Assembly: GCA_964631595.1 (NCBI GenBank)
Contig: CAZVXL010000001.1
Coordinates: forward strand, 1 to 64,000
Origin: UMGS1312 sp964631595
Lineage (GTDB): Bacteria > Bacillota > Clostridia > Oscillospirales > CAG-272
Length of the DNA stretch: 64,000 nucleotides
Direction: 5' to 3'
Shown: positions 8,402 through 15,647 of the stretch, one piece after another
Position numbering within the stretch: position 1 is the first letter of the stretch
Layout of the letters: every line of letters starts with the position of its first letter
Position numbers and translations under genes: made by a program
The notes under the pieces: model-generated
Told to the model about the DNA's origin: nothing
Database searches by the model: none
The model's input: only the letters and a program-made list of their open reading frames with translations

Positions 8402-9097
8402 TACATCAAGCTTCACAAAATCACACTACTCTCAAACGAGCACGCTTTTCAAACTCTTGGAGTTGCGGTTTGAGTCCCTTATAGAATTACACTACTCTCA
8501 AACTATTATGAAAGACCATACCGCCGCAAGCGTGTTTGAGTCCCTTATAGAATTACACTACTCTCAAACATCTTCAATGATTCAGTGAACGGTGTCAAAG
8601 TTTGAGTCCCTTATAGAATTACACTACTCTCAAACATACTCACCGTTCACCATGGTATAACCGAAGTTTGAGTCCCTTATAGAATTACACTACTCTCAAA
8701 CATGTTGTGGACGACGCAAACAACGGCTCTAGTTTGAGTCCCTTATAGAATTACACTACTCTCAAACCTACCTTTGCGGCGCGGTCGGCTTCTGTTTGTT
8801 TGAGTCCCTTATAGAATTACACTACTCTCAAACTTTGTACCCTTTGTAAGCCTCATAAGAGTAGTTTGAGTCCCTTATAGAATTACACTACTCTCAAACT
8901 AAACACGTGTAATTTCACGATAGGAACGTGTTTGAGTCCCTTATAGAATTACACTACTCTCAAACTAAGTCTATCGCCGTATAATGACGAGCTTGGTTTG
9001 AGTCCCTTATAGAATTACACTACTCTCAAACTATATGGCGCGCACTTACTACAAGTATTTGGTTTGAGTCCCTTATAGAATTACACTACTCTCAAAC
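8402..9097 (-). CRISPR. Type II-A CRISPR array: 11 repeats (10 identical, 1 degenerate), 10 spacers
   Basis: Repeats of 36 bp start at 8402 (degenerate), 8468, 8534, 8600, 8666, 8732, 8798, 8864, 8930, 8996 and 9062; every spacer is exactly 30 bp, giving a strict 66-bp period. Read in crRNA sense (minus strand) the repeat begins GTTTGAGAGTAGTG and ends GGGACTCAAAC. The repeat at 8402-8437 has lost most of its crRNA 3' half but keeps 15 intact bases at the crRNA 5' end, so it marks the old, distal end. The newest spacer is therefore 9032-9061, next to the leader and csn2. Orientation is confirmed by the tracrRNA anti-repeat, the leader promoter and the terminator at 8341-8374. Confidence 0.99.
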
Positions 9098-9196
9098 CCT
9101 CAAATCAACATTTGAGAAACAACACTACGGATTGCCGAAAGCAGTGTAAAGGGATATCCCATACCGATTATAACAAATATCCATCGAAAATACAAG
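9098..9196 (-). promoter_or_regulatory. CRISPR leader with array promoter and leader-anchor palindrome
   Basis: The 99-bp gap between csn2 and the first repeat. It holds an extended -10 promoter on the minus strand: TTGTAT (9190-9195), 17 bp, TGT-TATAAT (-10 at 9167-9172), start near 9160, about 60 nt before the first repeat. Immediately before the repeat is ATTTGAG (minus, 9099-9105), the sequence reported as the leader-anchor for spacer integration in streptococcal type II-A systems. Here it is one arm of a perfect inverted repeat, CTCAAAT-CAAC-ATTTGAG (9099-9116). Confidence 0.8.
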
Positions 9197-9862
9197 TTAA
9201 AATTCACATAAATCGCTGTCGATCACAAATCTGTTTGCATATTTTAATTTCGGATACGCAAACGCTTCCAACAGTAATACCTTAAAGCCGTGTAAGCATA
9301 TGCTCTCCGTGAATATTTCCATTTCCTCATCGGTAAAGTATGTTCTCATATTCACCATTATAAACAGCTTGTCACGGTCAAGCTCACGTACCGTTTCCAT
9401 ATACGCAAATATTTTTTCGAGCGGCTTTTTATCGCTTTCCTCCACCTCGGGTGAAAGTGCTTTTATAACGGGAGCGATCGTAAGCTTTTGGCAGCTTATC
9501 TCAAAAGGCAATTCCTCGGAAATACGCAGCATATACCTTTCAAGACCGCCGAGCAGTTCCGCGGTCTCTGCGTAATTTTCGGGGCTTTGAGCATTTTTCT
9601 CCAATGCCGAGCAGAGCTTTGTGAGAAGGCTTTTCCTATTCAATTCGAACGGAGCGAACTGTAGTGTGAGTTCGGCATATTTACCGAACTCCACCGGCTT
9701 GTCTCCGATAGATAAAATGCAGTCGCCGTGCAGTCCGTCTGCCTGTGATATCATGCTGTTGACCAGATCGAAAAACATTTTTTTATTTTCTATGATCAGC
9801 TCATTGACACATTCTTCTTTGAAATCGAGAATATGCCCCATGTTTTTGAATATCAGTTTCAT
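9197..9862 (-). CDS. csn2: CRISPR adaptation protein Csn2 (type II-A)
   Basis: Ring-forming DNA-end-binding protein required for acquiring new spacers in type II-A systems. It is 221 residues, the size of the short Csn2 class. Recognisable Csn2 traits are the N-terminal beta start (MKLIFKNMGHILDF) and the C-terminal segment DKLFIMVNMRTYFTDEEM followed by GFKVLLLEAF. It is the last cas gene, lies next to the array leader and overlaps cas2 by 4 nt (ATGA). The identification rests on size, position and these motifs together, since Csn2 diverges quickly. Confidence 0.9.
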   Translation of the reverse strand: MKLIFKNMGHILDFKEECVNELIIENKKMFFDLVNSMISQADGLHGDCILSIGDKPVEFGKYAELTLQFAPFELNRKSLLTKLCSALEKNAQSPENYAETAELLGGLERYMLRISEELPFEISCQKLTIAPVIKALSPEVEESDKKPLEKIFAYMETVRELDRDKLFIMVNMRTYFTDEEMEIFTESICLHGFKVLLLEAFAYPKLKYANRFVIDSDLCEF

Positions 9863-10179
9863 AATATGATCAGCCTTTCGTCACTGTCTATCACTTCACT
9901 GTGATGCTCACCTATGATGTATTCCATTCCCGCAAACTGCTTTTCCGTTACCGTTAACACCTGCACGACACCGTCGGAAGGACGGTTTTTCCGTATTACG
10001 TCCAATAACGTCCTTCCTGCGCTCGGTGTTAAAAGCATACGGCAATAAACCGATTCCTGCATCATCAAAAATCCGTTTTTTATCAAGCACTTATGAAATT
10101 TCCGATACTCCCTCTTGTTTTCAAGAGTTTCCGTAGGAAGGTCAAAAAACACAAGTATTCTCATAAATCTGTAGCTCAT
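9859..10179 (-). CDS. cas2: CRISPR-associated endoribonuclease-like Cas2
   Basis: Structural partner of Cas1 in the spacer integrase complex. The protein is 106 residues with the ferredoxin-like start RFMRILVFFDLPTET, where Asp13 is the conserved acidic residue, and a segment KFHKCLIKNGFLMMQESVYCR typical of type II Cas2. It overlaps cas1 and csn2 by 4 nt each, so translation is probably coupled across the operon. Confidence 0.96.
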   Translation of the reverse strand: MSYRFMRILVFFDLPTETLENKREYRKFHKCLIKNGFLMMQESVYCRMLLTPSAGRTLLDVIRKNRPSDGVVQVLTVTEKQFAGMEYIIGEHHSEVIDSDERLIIL

Positions 10180-11045
10180 AACGAATAAAATTGTATCAGT
10201 GAAAGATCACGCTCGTTTAATGCGTCAAATACACTTCTGCAATAATGCTTTACGGCATTCAGTACCGTTTGCCTTGTATTGTTGATAGTGACGGTATCGT
10301 TTAATATTCCGATGATGTGATGCTTTTCTTCAACGGACAGCTCGGAGTGATCCATTGCTTTTACCTTGCGGTCGACCAATATCCGGAACGGCTCCATAAG
10401 ATCACAGCTCAGATTAAAGTGATTGAACATATTATCGTGAAAAATGCCAAGCTGTGTCAAATACCCCTGCGCCGTGATCTCTCGGTTAAAAGCGGATAAA
10501 ATGATACCGTAGCCGTAGTTCAGTGCCGCATTTGTCGCGTTTTCCTCACTCCTTGTAAATTCCATGCCGAATAATGCATTAAAATAGACCTTTGCGGCGT
10601 GCCCCTCGCGATTTGTGGCATCATGCATCTCTATCTGAGGGATATAGGATCTCAGCAGCGCCGCCTCGTCGCTTTTTTGCAGATCTCTCAGAAAATCCGA
10701 TTGCTTGCGGATCTTTTCCGCTACGATATCCGCCCAAACAGCACCTTTTACATCAGCACTCCAGTTTATCTGCGCTTTGATCTTGCGTGAGCAATCGTAG
10801 GAATTATAATACGGCACGAGCTCGGCATTCGGAGTCCGCTTGGCATCACAAAATATCACTCGGATCTTCTTTTCCACCAACGCTTCCAGCAAGCATCCCG
10901 TTAGTGAAACTGCGGGATTTTCTATCATCAGCACGGCGATCTCATCAAGAAATATCTTTTTGGTTTCTTCGGCGCGGATCACCATAAACCCCATCTTGTA
11001 ATCCAGCTTGCACCGCGATGTAATTACGACTGTACGCCAGCTCAT
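10176..11045 (-). CDS. cas1: CRISPR-associated integrase Cas1
   Basis: Metal-dependent integrase that inserts new spacers at the leader end. It has 289 residues, normal for type II. The active-site residues are visible as Glu147 in ATNREGHA, His203 in YLTQLGIFHD and Asp215 in NLSCDLMEPF. The N-terminal beta domain (WRTVVITSRCKLDYKMGFMV) matches type II Cas1. It overlaps cas9 upstream and cas2 downstream by 4 nt. All catalytic residues are intact, so adaptation should be functional. Confidence 0.97.
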   Translation of the reverse strand: MSWRTVVITSRCKLDYKMGFMVIRAEETKKIFLDEIAVLMIENPAVSLTGCLLEALVEKKIRVIFCDAKRTPNAELVPYYNSYDCSRKIKAQINWSADVKGAVWADIVAEKIRKQSDFLRDLQKSDEAALLRSYIPQIEMHDATNREGHAAKVYFNALFGMEFTRSEENATNAALNYGYGIILSAFNREITAQGYLTQLGIFHDNMFNHFNLSCDLMEPFRILVDRKVKAMDHSELSVEEKHHIIGILNDTVTINNTRQTVLNAVKHYCRSVFDALNERDLSLIQFYSL

Positions 11046-14000
11046 AGTAATTCAAGCAGATTTTCGGAAGACTTTTCAAAAAGTCCCGAAGCGGATCTGT
11101 CAATAATACGAACGTCGGTATAATTCTTCTTCCAGTTTGAAAGATTCAGAGACATTCTCGTCGTTCCGGAGCTTGCGCTCTCATTGAGATACTTCAGATC
11201 CGCCTGCTTCATTCGTCCCATGATTCCCTGAATTTGAAGAAGGACATACGCCTGCTTGAAGATGTCAAGCCTTTCAAAATCGTCGGTATGAATGAGCAAT
11301 TTGTTTACAAGGGTATTGCAGGCAGGTCGCGTGTTATACGGCCAGTTTGTCAGCTTTTTAATATAGAGCTCGTACAGCGCCGCATTATCCTCTGCGGATA
11401 TTCCGTCATGCTCTCGATCGTAAATAAGGTTCTCGTTATTCTTGCGCTTTTCCGTAAATCGCTCTAATTTCTTTATATATGCCTCATTTTCCGGAGAAGT
11501 CATAAAGGGCATCATGTTCATCAATCCGATGGTAGTCGTTGACCCTTTTCCGCGCACACAGTAAAGGGCACCGTCAAGCGAAAGCATTGTATATACCTTT
11601 ATTATTCGCTTACCCAAGAGGATTTCAATTTCGGAAGCCTTACCACCGAGCTCGTTTGCAACGTATTGAGCCGCATAGCTGTCATCGGCTGTAAATTCAG
11701 CCATATTCAAGAGCTTGAGCGGGACAAGACTGACCTCGGTTTTTGAAGCCTCCTTATATTTTGCCAGCACAAAGCCCGTGATCGTCGCGCCGTTGTAACC
11801 GCCGTAAAGCTCGGTAGGTCTTCCTTTTTTCAACGGAATAAGATCCTTTGCGGCAGGAAGCGGATTTTGGTCGAAAAAGCCGCCGGACTGTCCCGAATGC
11901 TTGCAATAAGAGTACATCGTCATGTGAGCCGAGTTTTTATTTACTGTCTTAATTACACGGTTTGTATCCGAAGCCCCTCTCCATACCGTTTTTCCCTTGC
12001 AAATAACGGGACTTGCAAAAACGACCTCGACCTTAGCGTTGTTTTTTCCGTCTGTGCGCCAGAATTGCCTGCTGAATTTAGAATACCATACGTTTCCGAC
12101 AACAATATTCAAATATGCATCCTTAGCATGATGCAGATCATTGACTGTACGTGATTTCGGCAAATTGAACTGGTGTCTGAACTCCGACACAAGACCCGCT
12201 TTGACATAAATAACCTCCGTTTCGGGATACAGCTCCTTCAGTAAAGCCGCAACGGCTTTTGTGGATTGTCTCGTTTCCACGAGCTGACGGTTGATAAATT
12301 CAAACCTTTCCTCATTGGTAAAAGGAACAGTTCTGGTAAGTCTTTTGAATTTCTCGTTGCTGATGAGATTCAGCTTATTGAGTCTCTCCCAGTATCCTCT
12401 CATTCGCTGCTGAACATCGGGCTCCACGGGGAATTTATCCTTCTTGTTGAAATTTACTTCCGACTCCACCAGTATCTCGTTGTTAAGGATACTGTCGTCC
12501 TTGACAAAGCTGCGAGGATAGATATGCTCGATATTATATCTGCCGTCTCCCGAAATAACAGACCGTATGTCAATGGGATTTCCCGTATACAGACACCTTC
12601 CGAGCTGGATGAAATAAAGGAAAAGCTTGTCGCTTTGAAGTCGGTTGTGCACCGTATCTCCCAGCTCCTCAAATTCCTTTGTCAAAAGACGGATATCTTC
12701 ATCTTTGATCTTTTTATATAGTTCGATGATCTGCTCATACCTTGATTTTGTTCTTACTCCTTTTTGGTCTTCGACAGTGCCGCGTGCCATTTCAATAAAT
12801 ATCCGCTCGGGCGCCCGTCCCAGTACTTTAACTATATCTCCGAGAATATCAAGCGCACGGATGATGGGTCTTTTTACCGCATTTGAAACGCACAGCTCAT
12901 CAAGGCGCTCCGAGATGCTTACGGTTCTGACGCCGTAATACTCCTTAACGGTCGCTTCTATTTGCTCGGTAAATGTGAATCTGTCGGACAAAAGCTGCAT
13001 TAAGTTGCAGTTGGTTTCCCACATTGCGCGAATAACAGAAGAATATACTTCTCCCGTTTCTTTGTTCAGCCCGCCGATACCGCACAACAGCTTTTTTGAC
13101 AGTCTGCCGAAATTCTTGTATTTCAGTCCCGAAATATATTTGCGGTCTTTCTCGGAAAGCTGCGGATATTCCTTTTGCAGCCATGCGGAAAATCGCGTTC
13201 TGTCCTCTGAATAAGCGGCACGGTTAATGATCCTTTCCGCATCTGCGTGCGAAAGCACGCCTCCGTTTATAAGATTTCGAAATTCTATATAAGGCTTTAG
13301 AGAAGATTTTACCGTAACGTCAAGCCCGCTTATCACATCGCTGTCGCAAATAATGTTATTCGATATAAGATAATCCCTGATACGCTTCGGTGTGACCTTG
13401 TGATGGTTCATGAAAACATCATTGTATATCGCCTGCTTAACATCCACGGGAATCGGAATGCCGTTGATCTTTATATTGTTTATCTCATTCAAAACCTCAA
13501 AAGAGGAATAAACCATTGAGAATTTGGGCAAAACATCCTCATTGGGAAGATAGGTACAGGAATTCGTAAGCCTTCTGATGAAAGCATCCTCGCTGGCATC
13601 AAGATCCACCATATCTTCAAAATTCCACGGATATATCCTTCCTTCTGCCTTGCGGATCATCCAGTGATTAAATCGCGGATCGCTTTTTTCCCTCAGAGGC
13701 CCGACATAGTAAGGCACTTTGAACTCAAATACCGATAGAAGCTTTTGCGAAACAGTTATGCCGTTTTCGTCGGCGTCATTCAAAAAAGGCAGATATGCCT
13801 TGGCATTCCCGATGATCTTATTGAGCTCGTACCAATAGAGCTGATACGGGATCACACGGTTATCCCCGTCAACTTGCTTGGGCATAAAATCGCAAGCCTC
13901 CAGCCGCGATATCATACGGTCATATTTCTCCGTATCCTCCGTACTCGGCGTGACGGATTTGAAAACAGACAAAATATATTTGCAAAACTCCTCTCTGTTG

Positions 14001-15136
14001 GCTGACTTCTTTACTTTAACGGTGTTATTTGAGACCTTGCTCTTGCCTATGTATGCAACATAATTGCCCTTAGCGGTAGGTGAACGGAAGATCTCACTGT
14101 ATTTTTCGGGAATATATTTTTTGGTAAAATATTTGAGTGTTTCCAGATCATTTTTATGCTGTCGGTATATCTCAACCTTCGCTTCCGAGACAGTTTGCTT
14201 TCCCTTCAGCATATCCACCAGTACGGACCAATCGTAAACCGCCTTCAGAGCAGATATAAGCGCCGCATCGTCGCCTATGCTTTGCATAACTGCGGCAAGC
14301 TTCTCATCATCCGCATTCAGGGCAACTGATTTTTCCTCAAGCTCGGCATATTCCTCTTTGCCGAACAGCTCCTTCAGCCCGACCTTTCCGCCGCATAACA
14401 GCTTTATCACAAGCTCATAATTATATTCATATTCTTCGTTTATTAGCTTTGGTGCTTTTTGCGTACCAAACAATGCTTCCGTCAAAGCCCTGACCTTTTT
14501 AGTAACACCCGATCTGCCTTTCAGTGCCGCTTCGACCTCATTCATATCCGCAGTTCCTTGCCAAGGAACCGAGTATTCACCATCGCGCACAATAAAGCTC
14601 TCAAGCTCGTCATACACAGTCCTGAAATCAGTGACCGCGGCAATATTGTTTTTATCGACCTCGGTGAGAAAATGTCCCCTGTGTGCAACAAGCCAAGCAC
14701 AGGCAAGATACACCACTCTTACATCATGTGGTTCCGTACTGCTCATAAGCTCTGTGATGAGGTGATGGATCGTCGGATATTTTCGGTCGTATTCTCTTTG
14801 TGCTTCATAGGTGTCAAACAATCGGATCTTATCGTCATCCGTTTCCGGATACAGATAGCTTTCCTTCATCCTTGTAAAAAACGATGGATCGACCCTGTGT
14901 ATTTCTTCCGCAAACAGATCCATTGTCAGCCGAACTCTCTGCTGCCTGCGGTCAAGCCTTCTGCGAGCAGTTCGAAATGCTCTGCGTCCTGCCGCAGTTT
15001 GCGCCTCGTCGAAAAGGGTTACTCCCCACATGGCGTTCCCGTTGTGCTTACACAGATCATGATCCGTGTCAGTCACGGCATATCCCACCGAATCGGTTCC
15101 TATATCAAGTCCTACATAATATTTTGCGCATTTCAT
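11042..15136 (-). CDS. cas9: CRISPR-associated endonuclease Cas9 (type II-A)
   Basis: RNA-guided double-strand DNA nuclease, 1364 residues, close to SpyCas9 in size. RuvC-I has Asp11 in YVGLDIGTDSVGYA; the Arg-rich bridge helix lies at about 51-72; RuvC-II has Glu782 in RIFIEMARG. The HNH domain has His871 in YNIEHIYPRSF, with Glu870 where SpyCas9 has Asp839, and Asn895 in ESEVNFNKKD. RuvC-III has His1003 and Asp1006 in HHAKDAYLN. Both nuclease domains look intact. The C-terminal PAM-interacting region reads SSGTTRMSLNLSNWK where SpyCas9 has its RKR motif, so the PAM is not predictable. The start has GAGGAG about 9 nt upstream, within the spacer of the divergent tracrRNA promoter. Confidence 0.98.
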   Translation of the reverse strand: MKCAKYYVGLDIGTDSVGYAVTDTDHDLCKHNGNAMWGVTLFDEAQTAAGRRAFRTARRRLDRRQQRVRLTMDLFAEEIHRVDPSFFTRMKESYLYPETDDDKIRLFDTYEAQREYDRKYPTIHHLITELMSSTEPHDVRVVYLACAWLVAHRGHFLTEVDKNNIAAVTDFRTVYDELESFIVRDGEYSVPWQGTADMNEVEAALKGRSGVTKKVRALTEALFGTQKAPKLINEEYEYNYELVIKLLCGGKVGLKELFGKEEYAELEEKSVALNADDEKLAAVMQSIGDDAALISALKAVYDWSVLVDMLKGKQTVSEAKVEIYRQHKNDLETLKYFTKKYIPEKYSEIFRSPTAKGNYVAYIGKSKVSNNTVKVKKSANREEFCKYILSVFKSVTPSTEDTEKYDRMISRLEACDFMPKQVDGDNRVIPYQLYWYELNKIIGNAKAYLPFLNDADENGITVSQKLLSVFEFKVPYYVGPLREKSDPRFNHWMIRKAEGRIYPWNFEDMVDLDASEDAFIRRLTNSCTYLPNEDVLPKFSMVYSSFEVLNEINNIKINGIPIPVDVKQAIYNDVFMNHHKVTPKRIRDYLISNNIICDSDVISGLDVTVKSSLKPYIEFRNLINGGVLSHADAERIINRAAYSEDRTRFSAWLQKEYPQLSEKDRKYISGLKYKNFGRLSKKLLCGIGGLNKETGEVYSSVIRAMWETNCNLMQLLSDRFTFTEQIEATVKEYYGVRTVSISERLDELCVSNAVKRPIIRALDILGDIVKVLGRAPERIFIEMARGTVEDQKGVRTKSRYEQIIELYKKIKDEDIRLLTKEFEELGDTVHNRLQSDKLFLYFIQLGRCLYTGNPIDIRSVISGDGRYNIEHIYPRSFVKDDSILNNEILVESEVNFNKKDKFPVEPDVQQRMRGYWERLNKLNLISNEKFKRLTRTVPFTNEERFEFINRQLVETRQSTKAVAALLKELYPETEVIYVKAGLVSEFRHQFNLPKSRTVNDLHHAKDAYLNIVVGNVWYSKFSRQFWRTDGKNNAKVEVVFASPVICKGKTVWRGASDTNRVIKTVNKNSAHMTMYSYCKHSGQSGGFFDQNPLPAAKDLIPLKKGRPTELYGGYNGATITGFVLAKYKEASKTEVSLVPLKLLNMAEFTADDSYAAQYVANELGGKASEIEILLGKRIIKVYTMLSLDGALYCVRGKGSTTTIGLMNMMPFMTSPENEAYIKKLERFTEKRKNNENLIYDREHDGISAEDNAALYELYIKKLTNWPYNTRPACNTLVNKLLIHTDDFERLDIFKQAYVLLQIQGIMGRMKQADLKYLNESASSGTTRMSLNLSNWKKNYTDVRIIDRSASGLFEKSSENLLELL

Positions 15137-15137
15137 A

Positions 15138-15166
15138 TTGACAAAGCCTCCTCGAATGATTATACT
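15138..15166 (+). promoter_or_regulatory. tracrRNA promoter overlapping the cas9 translation-initiation region
   Basis: Perfect TTGACA (15138-15143), 17 bp, TATACT (15161-15166), start expected near 15173. The -35 box begins 2 nt from the cas9 start codon and the spacer contains the cas9 Shine-Dalgarno sequence on the other strand. Confidence 0.88.
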
Positions 15167-15172
15167 ATAAGT

Positions 15173-15287
15173 GTAATTTATATCCCTTATGAATTACACT
15201 ACGAGTTCAAATAAAAGAATTCTCAAATCGTCGGCTACGCCGATCGCACAGCGTGTGCGCATCAAAGACCTCTCAGGAGGTCTTTTT
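15173..15287 (+). ncRNA. tracrRNA of the type II-A system
   Basis: The anti-repeat at about 15191-15212 pairs with the crRNA-sense repeat: a 12-bp upper stem (GAATTACACTAC with GTAGTGTAATTC), a 2:4 bulge (GA opposite GAGT) and a 6-bp lower stem (TCAAAT with GTTTGA, one G-U). This is the bulge geometry known from SpyCas9 RNA. Downstream are a nexus-like hairpin TCGGC-TAC-GCCGA (15231-15243), a hairpin GCACA-GCG-TGTGC (15246-15258) and a terminator GACCTC-TCAG-GAGGTC followed by six or more T's (15267-15287). It starts from a strong promoter, is about 115 nt long, and is divergent from cas9. Confidence 0.93.
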
Positions 15288-15363
15288 TGCTGTCTTTCCG
15301 TCTAAGCCCTCATGTGTATACACTATGAAGAATAAATCCTTGCTTACACGATTACCCGCATAC

Positions 15364-15392
15364 ATTATACAGCATTTCTATTAATAATTCAA
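15364..15392 (-). promoter_or_regulatory. Candidate cas9 operon promoter
   Basis: TTGAAT (minus, 15387-15392), 17 bp, perfect TATAAT (15364-15369), start near 15357. This would give cas9 a leader of about 220 nt that is antisense to the whole tracrRNA. A second TATAAT (minus, 15159-15164) nearer cas9 has no -35 partner. Confidence 0.6.
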
Positions 15393-15529
15393 TTATTTTA
15401 TCCTTTTTACCTCTATCGCAGACCGCAGGCGGAAATCAAGCCCCATTTTCTTTCTTCAAACGCCACTTAAGGAGCATCACATCCGACGCGATGCTCACTT
15501 TTGAGTGACAAAGTCCCTTTATAATCATA

Positions 15530-15597
15530 AAGAAAGCACCCCCGATACTGCAATATCCAATCTAGGACTGCAATACTTGAAGGGTGCCTGTTTCTTT
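15530..15597 (-). terminator. Imperfect long hairpin, possible rodA terminator
   Basis: Arms AAAGAAAGCACCC (15530-15542) and GGGTGCCTGTTTCTTT (15582-15597) enclose a loop with two copies of ACTGCAATA. On the minus strand it follows rodA and ends in TTTCTTTATG. The large loop is unusual for a terminator. Confidence 0.4.
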
Positions 15598-15647
15598 CAA
15601 GCGATTTTATTAATTCTCAAATACTTTATGGCGCCGTCCCTCTCCGC

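Larger units (their letters stand above)
15290..15647. other. 358-bp gap between tracrRNA and rodA
   Basis: No convincing gene. It contains the candidate cas9 promoter (15364-15392), two small hairpins (around 15473-15497 and 15498-15511) and an imperfect long inverted repeat (15530-15597) that may be the rodA terminator. A short open frame at 15505-15717 runs antisense into rodA and has no coding support. TTTGAGT and GTCCCTTTATAAT pieces near 15500-15523 faintly resemble the CRISPR repeat, but too weakly to call. Confidence 0.6.

Noticed and set aside
8504..8533. One spacer shares 14 bases (TACCGCCGCAAGCG) with the lipobox region of the lipoprotein gene at 731-744.
   Set aside because: Only 14 of 30 bases match and lipobox codons are common, so this is not self-targeting; chance similarity is the better explanation.
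15159..15164. TATAAT on the minus strand just before cas9, overlapping the tracrRNA -10.
   Set aside because: No -35 at 16-18 bp and no extended TGn; kept only as an alternative to the promoter at 15364-15392.
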